Assembly: GCF_003443535.1 (NCBI RefSeq)
Contig: NZ_CP031947.1
Coordinates: 496,001 to 560,000 of the forward strand
Source of the DNA: Ruegeria sp. AD91A
GTDB taxonomy: Bacteria > Pseudomonadota > Alphaproteobacteria > Rhodobacterales > Rhodobacteraceae
Length of the DNA stretch: 64,000 nucleotides
Direction: 5' to 3'
Under the pieces are notes generated by a model that saw only the letters and a list, made by a program, of their open reading frames with translations, was not told where the DNA came from and ran no database searches. Shown piece by piece: positions 26,464-35,642 of this stretch. The translations under genes and the position numbers were made by a program. Numbering within the stretch: the stretch's first letter is position 1; the number at the start of each line of letters is the position of its first letter.

Positions 26464-26808
26464 GTCATTCCGGGACTGATTGATTGCCGTGCGTTTATCG
26501 CCGGGGTAGCAGCTGACTGCCCGCCTCTTTTCATGACGGCAATCCAACATCTTTCGGCGAGGGGTTGTCCGGGGCTTTGCGCGACCTCATTGATCAGGGG
26601 ATGGTCCTGTCCGATGCGCTGGCGCTGTTCACCTCATAAGTGGCCCATGCGCTGAAGCCGCATCGCGCAGGTCGCCGGAAAGCGGGAATGGGCGCCGATC
26701 CGGTGGTTCTTGACGAAAACCTTGCTGTACGGCATGAGATGGCCCCGGGGGGAATGGCATGTCCGCGATGGCCAGGTAGCCCGACGCGGCATGTATGAAC
26801 AGATTTAA
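26464..26808 (+). pseudogene. Degenerate isoaspartyl dipeptidase (iadA) remnant
   Basis: Pieces of an IadA-like amidohydrolase are readable in three steps. At 26464 a frame reads VIPGLIDCRAFIAG, like the amidohydrolase N-terminal block. From about 26535 another frame gives DGNPTSFGEGLSGALRDLID, followed by GMVLSDALALFTS, a TAA stop at 26637, then VAHALKPHRAGRR and DPVVLDENLAVRHEMA. After a one-base shift near 26750 it ends GEWHVRDGQVARRGMYEQI and stops at 26808. The order fits the ends of IadA with the middle deleted. IadA cleaves beta-Asp-Arg, the product of the next gene, cyanophycinase. The family call is by eye. Confidence 0.65.
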
Positions 26809-26863
26809 GCGTCCGAGCGGTCCCCGGTGATTGCCCGCTTCAGCACCGGAAGGTAGTTAAGAT

Positions 26864-27718
26864 ATGTGCCCTGCACCCGTTGATGCAGAGACCCCACGCG
26901 GGTTCATTATCCCGATCGGAGGCGGCGAAGATCGCGTCAAGGAAATGCAGATCCATCGCAAGTTCGTTGAGCTTTCTGGCGGCGAAGATGCTGACATCGT
27001 CGTAATCCCGACAGCCTCGATGCTGGAAGAAACAGGACCCGATTATAACCGCATCTTTTCAGAGCTGGGCGCGGGCAAGGTTGAGTTCCTGCCTATCTCG
27101 CGCAGGGCGGATTGTGACAACCCCGAGTATGCCGAGATGCTTGACCGGGCGACCGGAGTTTTCATGACCGGTGGAAACCAGTTGCGCCTGTCTGCGATTC
27201 TTGGAGGAACTCTGGTCGCCCAAAAAATACGCCGACGTAATGCAGCCGGTGTACCGGTTGCCGGAACTTCGGCGGGCGCCTCGATCATGTCCGAGCATAT
27301 GGTGGCCGGTGGAAGCGGCAACTCGGCACCTGCCGAAGGCAATATCACACTTGCACCGGGCATGGGCCTGACCAATGCTGTCATCATCGATCAGCATTTC
27401 ACGCAGCGGAACCGTTTGGGTCGGCTGCTAACAGCTTCATCTTTCAACCCATTTCTGATCGGCCTTGGCATTGACGAAGACACGGCCGCCTTCATCGGAC
27501 CCGACAACGTCTTCGAAGTCATCGGCAGCGGTTCGGTTACCGTGGTCGACGCCAGCCAGTTGACACATTCATCAATGTGGGACGCCCGGCGGGGCGAAGC
27601 GCTGAGCCTGCTGGGACTTCGGCTTGACGTTCTGGGCGAAGGGTGCCGTTATGATCTGACGGCTCGCCAGGCTTTTCCGCCAGATGAGCATATGGCGTTC
27701 TGCACGTTGCCGGATTAA
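26864..27718 (+). CDS. cphB: Cyanophycinase
   Basis: A 284-residue serine exopeptidase (family S51) that releases beta-Asp-Arg dipeptides from the storage polymer cyanophycin. The nucleophile is Ser136 in GTSAGAS. Other family blocks are FIIPIGGGEDRV, the FMTGGNQLRLS strand-turn, and DQHFTQRNRLGRL; the acidic GLGIDEDTA segment follows. No signal peptide is visible, so it is cytoplasmic. It precedes cphA by 54 bases on the same strand and lies 55 bases after an iadA remnant, so the dipeptide must be cleaved by an enzyme encoded elsewhere. Confidence 0.93.
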   Translation: MCPAPVDAETPRGFIIPIGGGEDRVKEMQIHRKFVELSGGEDADIVVIPTASMLEETGPDYNRIFSELGAGKVEFLPISRRADCDNPEYAEMLDRATGVFMTGGNQLRLSAILGGTLVAQKIRRRNAAGVPVAGTSAGASIMSEHMVAGGSGNSAPAEGNITLAPGMGLTNAVIIDQHFTQRNRLGRLLTASSFNPFLIGLGIDEDTAAFIGPDNVFEVIGSGSVTVVDASQLTHSSMWDARRGEALSLLGLRLDVLGEGCRYDLTARQAFPPDEHMAFCTLPD

Positions 27719-27772
27719 TCCGGTTAAGAGGCCGCCAGCGGGGGAAATTAAAGTTAACCAACGAGGAGCCTC

Positions 27773-30574
27773 ATGAAAATAATCTCGACCAATGTATTTG
27801 TCGGCCCGAATGTCTGGGCAAGTTTCCCGGTTATTCGCCACGTCATCGATCTTGGTGTTCTGGAAGAGTGGCCCTCGGCAAAAATTGGTTCCGAGTTTAT
27901 CGATGCATTGATCGAGGCGCTTCCTGGCCTTGCCGAACATGGCTGTTCCTATCGCGAACCCGGCGGTTTCATCCGCCGCCTGCGCGAAGACGAAGGCACG
28001 TGGCTGGGTCACGTTCTGGAACATTGTGCCATCGAGGTTCAGAACGTAGCCGGCTCCGATGTGACCTTTGGCCGGACGCGCGGCACAGGCGAACTGGGCC
28101 AGTACAACATGGTGTACGAATACCGTCAGCGCGACGTTGGTCTGGATGCAGGTAAACTTGCGATGCGACTACTAATGCACCTGTTGCCGCAATCTTTGAA
28201 AGAACAGGCGGATTGCGATTTCGACCCGGACTTCAACTGGGACGATGAGCTGCGCAGTTTTGTTCTGCGCGCGCAGCGCAAGGAATTCGGCCCGTCGACC
28301 GGATCGCTGGTCAAGGCGGCGCAAGAACGCGACATACCTTGGATCAGGCTCAACTCTGGCTCGCTGGTGCAATTCGGGCACGGCAAATATCAAAAACGCA
28401 TTCAGGCGACGATTACATCCGAGACCAAACATATCTCGGTCGAGATTTCCTGCGACAAGGAAGATACCCACAACCTGCTGAACGATCTTGGCCTTCCGGT
28501 ACCGCAACAGCGCATGGTCTACTCTGCGCGCGAAGCAGTGCGCGCTGCACGGCGTATTGGCCATCCGGTGGTCGTCAAACCTTTGAATGCCAATCATGGG
28601 CGGGGGGTTTCGATCAATCTGAACTCCGATGAAGAGGTCGAGGCTGGCTTCGCCGAGGCCAAGGAACATTCCCGCAGCCGCGCCATTCTGGTGGAAGGCT
28701 TTGTCACCGGGTTCGATCACAGGATGCTGGTAGTAAATAACAAGCTGGTTGCAGTGGCCAAACGGGTTCCGGGCCATGTGGTCGGTGACGGCACACACAC
28801 GATTGCCGAGTTGGTCGATATCGTGAACGAAGACCCGCGCCGGGGCATCGGGCATGAAAAAGTGCTGACCATGTTGGAGATCGACAATCAGGCCAAACGT
28901 CTAATGGAAGCCGCGGGCGTAACCAAAGAAACCGTATTGCCAGACGGTGAGGTTTTCTATCTGCGCTCGACCGCGAACCTTTCGACGGGCGGCACTGCAA
29001 TCGACCTGACAGATGTGGTCCACCCCGACAACCGCGACATGGCGGAACGTGCCATCATGGCGGTTGGGCTGGATGTGGGCGGCGTCGATTTCCTGATCGA
29101 CGACATCACCAAATCCTACAAGGACATTGGTGGTGCAATTGTCGAAGTGAACGCGGCACCCGGGTTCCGAATGCATGTGGCCCCGTCCGAAGGACAGCCA
29201 CGCGATGCGGCAGGCAAAGTGATCGACATGCTGTTTCCGGCCAATGAGGAAACCCGCATCCCGATCGCCGCGATCACCGGCACAAATGGCAAGACGACAA
29301 CGTCACGGATGCTCGGGCATATCATGAAGACCAGCGGCAAGATCGTTGGCATGACCTCTACCGACGGTGTCTATGTAGACGGAAAACTGAGCGTCAAGGG
29401 TGACATGACCGGGCCAAAATCCGCACAGATCGTCTTGCGCGACCCGATGGTTGACTTCGCCGTAATGGAAACCGCGCGCGGAGGGCTTGTGCGGTCTGGT
29501 CTGGGATACCAGCGTTCGAACGTGGCGGCATGCCTGAACGTCTCGGCCGACCACCTTGGCCTTGGCGGCATAAACACGGTCGAGGAACTGGCTGTGGTGA
29601 AACGCGTGGTGGTGGAAAGCGCCACGGATACAGCGGTTCTGAATGCCGATGACATCAATTGTCTGAAAATGGCCGATTATGCCGGGGCAGATCAGATCTT
29701 CTATGTCACAACCAACCCCGGCCACGGCCTTGTCAAGGAACATATCAAGGCGGGCGGAAAGGCTATCGTGCTGGAAAAGGGCATGAGCGGCGACATGCTG
29801 ACGATTTATGACAACGGGCTGCATATTCCGGTACTATGGTCGCATCTGATCCCTGCCACGTTGGAAGGCAAGGCAATCTTCAACGTTCAAAACGCCATGT
29901 TCGCTGCAGCGATGGCGTATAGTTTTGGGGTTGATCTGGACAACATCCGGCACGGGTTGCGCACCTTCGATACCAGTTATTTCCAGGCTCCGGGGCGCAT
30001 GAACGTCTATGACGAGCATTCGTTCAAGGTGATCTTGGACTACGGCCATAACCCCGCCGCACTCAAAGCGATGGCTGCGCTGGCCGATCAATTGGAGATC
30101 AAGGGTCGCAGACTTTGCGTGGTTGCCATGCCTGGCGACCGGCGCAATGAAGATATTGTAGACGGAGCAGCCGCGCTGGCCGGACATTTTGACCATTTCA
30201 TCTGCAAGGCCGATGACCGCCGCAGGGGTCGGGGGCACGACGAAGTGCCGCAAATGATGCGTCAGGCACTGATCGACAACGGGGTCGACGACGCATCCAT
30301 TACAATCATCCCGGATGAGGTTGAGGCCGTAAAAGCCGGGCTGGAGCAAGCAGCGCCGGGGGATCTGTTGGTGATCTTCGGCGACGAAACGACACGCTGC
30401 TGGAAACAAATCATCTATTTCAACTCTGACAGTAAAGCCCCAGACACCGAGGATGCACCGAGGACCAGTCCCGCCGACAATTCGTTCGAGGACATGTTCG
30501 AAAGCGATCAAAACCTGATCCGAGACGAGCGCGGCGTGCGTTTAGCTCGTGAGATCAGCGAAGACGCCGACTGA
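27773..30574 (+). CDS. cphA: Cyanophycin synthetase CphA
   Basis: A 933-residue non-ribosomal peptide polymerase that makes multi-L-arginyl-poly-L-aspartate using ATP. Residues 1-160 are the CphA-specific N-domain (IRHVIDLGVLEEWPS). About 220-475 is the ATP-grasp half that adds Asp (HPVVVKPLNANHGRGVS; VEVNAAPGFRMH). From 495 it is Mur-ligase-like, with P-loop GTNGKTTTSR (503-512), and adds Arg. The start has GAGGAG five bases upstream. The length is within the usual 870-1000 range. It is encoded between cyanophycinase and a second, shorter synthetase-like gene. Confidence 0.95.
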   Translation: MKIISTNVFVGPNVWASFPVIRHVIDLGVLEEWPSAKIGSEFIDALIEALPGLAEHGCSYREPGGFIRRLREDEGTWLGHVLEHCAIEVQNVAGSDVTFGRTRGTGELGQYNMVYEYRQRDVGLDAGKLAMRLLMHLLPQSLKEQADCDFDPDFNWDDELRSFVLRAQRKEFGPSTGSLVKAAQERDIPWIRLNSGSLVQFGHGKYQKRIQATITSETKHISVEISCDKEDTHNLLNDLGLPVPQQRMVYSAREAVRAARRIGHPVVVKPLNANHGRGVSINLNSDEEVEAGFAEAKEHSRSRAILVEGFVTGFDHRMLVVNNKLVAVAKRVPGHVVGDGTHTIAELVDIVNEDPRRGIGHEKVLTMLEIDNQAKRLMEAAGVTKETVLPDGEVFYLRSTANLSTGGTAIDLTDVVHPDNRDMAERAIMAVGLDVGGVDFLIDDITKSYKDIGGAIVEVNAAPGFRMHVAPSEGQPRDAAGKVIDMLFPANEETRIPIAAITGTNGKTTTSRMLGHIMKTSGKIVGMTSTDGVYVDGKLSVKGDMTGPKSAQIVLRDPMVDFAVMETARGGLVRSGLGYQRSNVAACLNVSADHLGLGGINTVEELAVVKRVVVESATDTAVLNADDINCLKMADYAGADQIFYVTTNPGHGLVKEHIKAGGKAIVLEKGMSGDMLTIYDNGLHIPVLWSHLIPATLEGKAIFNVQNAMFAAAMAYSFGVDLDNIRHGLRTFDTSYFQAPGRMNVYDEHSFKVILDYGHNPAALKAMAALADQLEIKGRRLCVVAMPGDRRNEDIVDGAAALAGHFDHFICKADDRRRGRGHDEVPQMMRQALIDNGVDDASITIIPDEVEAVKAGLEQAAPGDLLVIFGDETTRCWKQIIYFNSDSKAPDTEDAPRTSPADNSFEDMFESDQNLIRDERGVRLAREISEDAD

Positions 30575-30588
30575 GCGGAGGCGCCGGA

Positions 30589-32325
30589 ATGGACCGGATT
30601 GAAGAGCTTGAAACCGCGCTGACCATTGCAAGCGCGACCGCTGATCATATTCAGGTGGATGACGCCCGGCGTCTGACTGGGCCCGGCCTGCTATGGAATA
30701 AACCCGGGGCAGTGATGGATGTATTTTTCACCGAGATTGACCCATCTCGGGTCTCTGCGCTGTGGGAGAAAAATGCCCGGCGAGTGCTGGACGCGCTGGG
30801 ATGGCAGGATCAGGACCTGACATATCGCACCTTTACCGGCGGCATCAATCTGGTGATATCCGCACCGATGGATCAGCTGTATTCTGCGATCTTCGCGGCG
30901 CAGACGGCATGGCACTTCTGTGCCGCCGAATTGTTGGGCGCAACTTCCGGTGACTTTGATCAAATGGTGGCGGATGTCAAAGCTGTCATGGCCAAAGAAG
31001 CCAATCCCCGCCTGATCGAGCTGATCACAGCGGCCGAGGCGCATGGCGTGGACATTCTGTGTGACGATGATGAGATTTCAATCGGCCACGGCACAGGCAG
31101 TCAGGTCTGGCCGGTCGATGCGCTGCCCGCCCCCGGTGACGTGGACTGGTCCAGCCTTCACAACATTCCCGTTGCGTTCATCACCGGAACCAATGGCAAG
31201 ACCACGACGACCCGATTGCTTGAAGCGATCGCGCGCGCCTCGGGCAAAGTCGCTGGGTTGACCTCGACCGAGTTTGTGCGCGTGGGCGACGATATTCTGG
31301 ACCGAGGTGATTACTCGGGCCCCGGGGGCGGCCGGATGTTGCTGCGCGACAAGCGGCTTGAGATCGCCTGCCTCGAAGTGGCCCGTGGGGGCATACTGCG
31401 CCGCGGCCTGCCGACGCGTGCGGCCACGGCGGCGGCTGTCACCAACGTCGCGAATGACCATTTGGGCCAATACGGCGTCAATACCGTGCCGGAACTGGCG
31501 CAGGCGAAGTTTGCCGTTCACCGAACGCTGGTCGAAGGCGGTGTGCTGGCCCTGAACGCTGACGACGCGTATGTTCGGGCCGAGGCAAAAAACACGTTGG
31601 CGAATATCTGGTGGTTTTCGCTGGACAGGCAGAACGATCTGATACGTCAGGCCCGAGAAGCGGGCCGGCGCTGCGCCTATTTGCACCAAGGCAACATCAT
31701 CTATTTTGATGGCAGTTCCGAAAGGAACGTGATTGCCGTGTCAGGTGTGCCCCTGACAATGGGCGGGGTGGCGAAATACAATATCCTGAACGCATTGGCA
31801 GCCATGTGCCTTGCTCTGGCGCTGGATCTACCCTTTCAGGCGGTGCGGGATGGGCTGGCGGGTTTCAAACCTGATGCACAGGACAATCCGGGGCGCTGCA
31901 ACGAGTTCAATCATAATGACGCGCGTGTTTTTGTAGACTTCGCACATAACCCGCACTCGATTTCCGCCGTGTGCGATGCGCTGTCAGGCCTTCCGGCAAA
32001 ACGTCGCTTTATCATGCTCAGCCATGCAGGTGACAGATCGGATCAGGACATTCGGGACGTCACCGCGACGGCTTTGAAGTTCCAACCCGACGTGATCGTT
32101 GCCGCTGAACTAGAAGGCTATCTGAGAGGCCGGGCCTTGGGCGAAATCCCGGACCTGATCGAAGGGACGGCTTTGCAGAACGGATACAGGGCTGATCAGA
32201 TCCAAAGGGCCCGATCCCCTTCTCAGGCGGCCGCCAATATTCTGGATCAACTCGAGCCCGGGGATCTTGCCTTGTTGCTTGTCCTATCAGAACGCGACGC
32301 TGTACTTGAGATGCTGGGCGCGTAG
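30589..32325 (+). CDS. Cyanophycin synthetase-like Mur ligase without ATP-grasp domain
   Basis: A 578-residue protein 14 bases after cphA, with GGAGG before its ATG. Residues 190-578 match the Mur-ligase half of CphA: P-loop GTNGKTTTTR (200-209), EVARGGILRRGLP, TNVANDHLGQYGVNT, and DFAHNPHSISAVCDAL. The ATP-grasp half is absent. Instead, residues 1-185 form an unrelated-looking domain (MDVFFTEIDPSRV, TGGINLVISAP). It could add arginine-like residues, prime or extend chains, or recycle dipeptides as cyanobacterial CphA2 does, although that enzyme has a different domain makeup. Function is inferred from family and operon only. Confidence 0.82.
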   Translation: MDRIEELETALTIASATADHIQVDDARRLTGPGLLWNKPGAVMDVFFTEIDPSRVSALWEKNARRVLDALGWQDQDLTYRTFTGGINLVISAPMDQLYSAIFAAQTAWHFCAAELLGATSGDFDQMVADVKAVMAKEANPRLIELITAAEAHGVDILCDDDEISIGHGTGSQVWPVDALPAPGDVDWSSLHNIPVAFITGTNGKTTTTRLLEAIARASGKVAGLTSTEFVRVGDDILDRGDYSGPGGGRMLLRDKRLEIACLEVARGGILRRGLPTRAATAAAVTNVANDHLGQYGVNTVPELAQAKFAVHRTLVEGGVLALNADDAYVRAEAKNTLANIWWFSLDRQNDLIRQAREAGRRCAYLHQGNIIYFDGSSERNVIAVSGVPLTMGGVAKYNILNALAAMCLALALDLPFQAVRDGLAGFKPDAQDNPGRCNEFNHNDARVFVDFAHNPHSISAVCDALSGLPAKRRFIMLSHAGDRSDQDIRDVTATALKFQPDVIVAAELEGYLRGRALGEIPDLIEGTALQNGYRADQIQRARSPSQAAANILDQLEPGDLALLLVLSERDAVLEMLGA

Positions 32326-32763
32326 GTGCAACGCCCGTTGGAGCATCCCGGTGATCGATTGAAAAAGCAAACCAAGCTGACAATCGGCTTGCGGCGGCCA
32401 GGAAATCACCGCCATGAGGGACTGTCAGCCCGGTCAGTGATTTTCTCAGTTTGTGAGGACTTAATCCATCGTTCGAGTTCGCCGGCGGAGGCTGAGCCAA
32501 TTCATTCGCCGACGTTGTCAAACCCTTGGCGCCAATGGTGATCTCTTCACAATCATCCGAGACATTGCGGAACAGATCGATCAGGCCGGTAAAGCATGGG
32601 TGGTGTCGTCCTACCTTTACCCTCAACAGATACGATCCGGTTTGGGTGGACAATGTCGTGAGGTGCTTATCTCTGCAAAAAAAAGCTGCTGAATAGCCTT
32701 CACCGTGCAGGTTCAACTTCTCAATCCTGACATTATTCGATTGCAGGTTTTCCCACTGCGCAG
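32326..32763. other. Intergenic region after the cyanophycin operon
   Basis: About 440 bases between the convergent synthetase-like gene and the IclR gene. A minus-strand open frame (32060-32716) crosses into the synthetase gene and has no recognisable family. No clear hairpin with a T-tract was found, and I see nothing else identifiable. Confidence 0.35.
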
Positions 32764-33543
32764 TTACTCGCCCAACAGACGCGACAGGTGTTCTGAACCC
32801 CTGCGCAAGGTGTCGAGAAATGACATCAGACTGCCAACATCATGCCGTTGCGTTGGGGCATGAACTGAAAGCGTGGCGACAAGCCTGCCCTGCGCGTCCT
32901 GTACTGGCACCGCGATTGCCACCATACCTGCCATGAATTCTTCGTCGTCGGTGGAGAATCCCCGCTCGGCCGTCATCTTGATTTCGCTCAGCAAAGACTC
33001 CGGCTCTGTCAACGAACGGGTGGTCTGCTGTTTCAGTTTTCCCGCCGACAAGAACCCGTTCAGAGTTTTGGGGCGCAAGGTGGAAAGGTACATCTTGCCA
33101 CTGGCCGTGCAGTGGAACGGCACCTGGGTTCCGATTGGCAATTGGATCCGTAACGGCCATTTGGTTTCCACACGGTCGAGGTAGATCATGCCTTCTCGAT
33201 CCGGGATGGCCAGATTGCATGTTTCGCCCACTTCGTCCGCCACACCGCGCAGGATGGCAAGACGCGCGGTCCGCAGATGTTCGGCGGACATGGTATTCAC
33301 GGACAACAGCCGCAATCGTCTGCCCGGACCATAAGACCGTCCGTCAAGATCACGTTGCAGAAACCCCTCTGCCTCTGCCGTTTGCAGCAAACGATGGATT
33401 GTGGGCTTGGCCAATCCCAATGCGTCGATCAGGTCCGAGGGTTTGACCGCCACCCCGCGCCGTGCCACCTCTTCAAGGATCAGCAACAGGCGCAGGTTGG
33501 TGGGTATCTGAGGTTCTCGGTCTTTTGTATCCGTCTCGGCCAT
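32764..33543 (-). CDS. IclR-family transcriptional regulator
   Basis: A 259-residue regulator. Residues 15-75 hold the winged helix (LRLLLILEEVARRGVAV; LAKPTIHRLLQTAEAEGFL). Residues 85-255 are the IclR effector domain (VADEVGETCNLAIPDREGMIYLDRV; FHCTASGKMYLS; GFSTDDEEFMAGMVAIAVPV). It is the last gene, 11 bases after the TRAP large-permease gene, and likely controls the TRAP operon and the divergent GMC oxidoreductase. A short palindrome in that divergent promoter is a candidate target. Confidence 0.92.
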   Translation of the reverse strand: MAETDTKDREPQIPTNLRLLLILEEVARRGVAVKPSDLIDALGLAKPTIHRLLQTAEAEGFLQRDLDGRSYGPGRRLRLLSVNTMSAEHLRTARLAILRGVADEVGETCNLAIPDREGMIYLDRVETKWPLRIQLPIGTQVPFHCTASGKMYLSTLRPKTLNGFLSAGKLKQQTTRSLTEPESLLSEIKMTAERGFSTDDEEFMAGMVAIAVPVQDAQGRLVATLSVHAPTQRHDVGSLMSFLDTLRRGSEHLSRLLGE

Positions 33544-33554
33544 TCCTTCACATT

Positions 33555-34913
33555 CTAGTTATTTGGCAGTAGGATCAAGGCCAGTTCGGGGACCAGCGAC
33601 ACCAATATCCAGACTGACATCAGGGCCACCAAGTAAGGCACCGTGTAGCGCAGCAACCGGAAGTACGGCACACCCGTCACGCCCGAAGCTACATAAAGGT
33701 TAAGCCCATATGGCGGCGTAATAAATCCGATGGATGCCCCGACAAGGAATATCACCGAGAAGTGAATCGGGTCGACTCCGACCGACGCCGCTATCGGCGC
33801 GAGGATCGGGGCCAGGATGATCGTGACCGGAAGGCTTTCCAGCACCATGCCCGAGAAAAAGACAATCACCATCGATGTGAACAGAACCGCATGGTACCCC
33901 CCCATGGAGGTCACGAAGTTTCCGATTGTTTCCTGAGCACCAAGCAGCGACAGGATTTGCTGCATCACCACCGAAATTGCGATCAAAGGTGCCAGGATAC
34001 CCGTAATCTGGGCAGACCTGATAACGATTGAGGGGATCTCAGGAATCGTGAACCCTTCGACCACAAACATTTCGGCGAAACTCTTTTCGGTTGGCGGAAT
34101 ATCGTTCCGGGCCCCCATGTTCCGGTTGATAGGGTGGCTGACCAGCCCCGCAATGACACAAAAGCCCACGGTCACACCCGCGGCCTCTGTCGGAGAGAAC
34201 TTGCCAGTATAAATGCCCCAGAGCACAAGACCGATGGCGAAAAAGCCGAGCCAGGCACCAAAGGCGGTCTTCAGCACCCGATTCAATTGCAGTGGGATCA
34301 GATAGCCCCACCCGTTCATGCGGCAGATGATCCAGCACGCCAGCTGCATCCCGATGACCATCAGCGCACCCGGCAGAATACCGGCGACGAACAATTCGGA
34401 AATCGGGAGGTTCATCAGAAAGCCATAGACGATGAAGATGATCGAAGGGGGGATGATGATACCGACCGTGCCGCCCGCAGCAGCAGTCGCTGCGCTGAAC
34501 CGTTCGTCATAGCCGCCTTTTACCATCTCGGGGTGAAGCATCGACCCGATGGTCGCCGTTGTGGCTGAGTTCGACCCGGAAATCGCCGCGAAAAGCCCGC
34601 AGGCACCCAGCGATGCCATTGCCAGTCCACCACGTATCCAGCCCAGGCAGGCATAGGCAAAATCACTGAGCCGTCGCGCGATACCGGATTTGTTGATCAG
34701 GTCTCCGGTCAGGATGAACAACGGCATCGCCAACAGTGCGAAGCCCTTGTTGAAGACGTTCAGCAGTTCGGCCCCCATATTGTCCAGTGTCAGACCAAGG
34801 ACAAAGGAACATCCGATGACCCAGTAGCCGATAACCAGCAGCACCGGCACGCCCAGCATGAAGAGAAAGGTGACCCCCAGCGAGATTAGTGTAACAAGTG
34901 TTCCGTCTGTCAT
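33555..34913 (-). CDS. TRAP transporter large permease (DctM family)
   Basis: A 452-residue integral membrane protein with about 12 helices that couples sodium-driven uptake to the periplasmic receptor. Family blocks include ALLAMPLFILTGDLINKSGIARRLSDFA, AAISGSNSATTATIGSMLHPEM and GGTVGIIIPPSIIFIVYGF (each longer than a motif but continuous in the frame). The second half repeats the IIPPS-like turn as GFITPPYGLNLY. The start overlaps the small-permease stop by one base. With the next two genes it forms a full P-Q-M set. Confidence 0.93.
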   Translation of the reverse strand: MTDGTLVTLISLGVTFLFMLGVPVLLVIGYWVIGCSFVLGLTLDNMGAELLNVFNKGFALLAMPLFILTGDLINKSGIARRLSDFAYACLGWIRGGLAMASLGACGLFAAISGSNSATTATIGSMLHPEMVKGGYDERFSAATAAAGGTVGIIIPPSIIFIVYGFLMNLPISELFVAGILPGALMVIGMQLACWIICRMNGWGYLIPLQLNRVLKTAFGAWLGFFAIGLVLWGIYTGKFSPTEAAGVTVGFCVIAGLVSHPINRNMGARNDIPPTEKSFAEMFVVEGFTIPEIPSIVIRSAQITGILAPLIAISVVMQQILSLLGAQETIGNFVTSMGGYHAVLFTSMVIVFFSGMVLESLPVTIILAPILAPIAASVGVDPIHFSVIFLVGASIGFITPPYGLNLYVASGVTGVPYFRLLRYTVPYLVALMSVWILVSLVPELALILLPNN

Positions 34914-35578
34914 CAGTCTGCCCCGATCACGGCCTGCTTGATCAGCGGCTCGCCTGTTTTCCAGTTGTGCAAGTCATCCGCGAGGTTTTGAAACACGCGA
35001 CCGACCATCAAAAAGAATGACAATGGTGCTGCCAGCAGGAACCACCACTGCATGATATTGTCTGTGCCCAGAACGATCTGAAAGTTCGAGGCCGAAAGCG
35101 CCACCAGCCGCGAGGTGGTCACGATGACAATCACCGCAAAGATGAACCACAGCACGGCGTCCAGGAACAGGCAGGCCAGTTGCCCGCCACGGGGCATGGC
35201 CGTACGGAATTCGCTGAAACTCAGATGCGTTCGCAGTCGCACGTTGTAGGAAGCACCGAACCAAGCCATTACCATAAACAGAAGCGGAGGAATGGTAGTG
35301 GACCAGGGTTCTTGATCGTTGAAAACAAACCGGTCGATCACGCCCCAGAAAATGATCAGCGCAATAGCAAGATAAGAGTACACCATGACCGAACGTTCCA
35401 GATGACGCTCGATCAACGGGACTTTTCGATAGATCAGCATGACCAGCAAACCCCCAATCGCGGCAACGACCGCACCAACGATCCAAGCGGCGTCGGATTC
35501 CAGAGCAATTTGTATCTCAAATGAATCCTGGCTGAGAAAAGCGCTGAAAATTGCGCCAATGTCTGCCCAAAGTGACAT
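34913..35578 (-). CDS. TRAP transporter small permease (DctQ family)
   Basis: A 221-residue membrane protein with four main hydrophobic segments (around 30-50, 68-87, 95-113 and 140-165). It carries the DctQ-type segment NVRLRTHLSFSEFRTAMP after helix 3, and FFLMVGRVFQNL near the end. It is larger than the usual 160-180 residues because of an N-terminal extension. The position between receptor and large permease is canonical. Its role is to bridge the receptor and the large permease. Confidence 0.88.
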   Translation of the reverse strand: MSLWADIGAIFSAFLSQDSFEIQIALESDAAWIVGAVVAAIGGLLVMLIYRKVPLIERHLERSVMVYSYLAIALIIFWGVIDRFVFNDQEPWSTTIPPLLFMVMAWFGASYNVRLRTHLSFSEFRTAMPRGGQLACLFLDAVLWFIFAVIVIVTTSRLVALSASNFQIVLGTDNIMQWWFLLAAPLSFFLMVGRVFQNLADDLHNWKTGEPLIKQAVIGAD

Positions 35579-35607
35579 GAAGCCCGTCCTCCCAGTCGGT
35601 ATTGTTT

Positions 35608-35631
35608 GAACCGGCCCGTTTGGGCCGGTTC
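35608..35631 (-). terminator. Perfect stem-loop between TRAP receptor and permease genes
   Basis: GAACCGGCCC and GGGCCGGTTC form a perfect 10-base-pair stem with a four-base loop in the 64-base gap after the receptor gene. No T-run follows, so it likely stabilises the upstream receptor message or partly attenuates read-through. This would explain higher receptor than permease levels, a pattern known for binding-protein-dependent operons. Confidence 0.65.
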
Positions 35632-35642
35632 TGGCAGTCTAA

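Noticed and set aside
32060-32716. 218-codon minus-strand frame after the cyanophycin operon
   Set aside because: Its distal part is antisense to the synthetase-like gene, and the rest shows no family.
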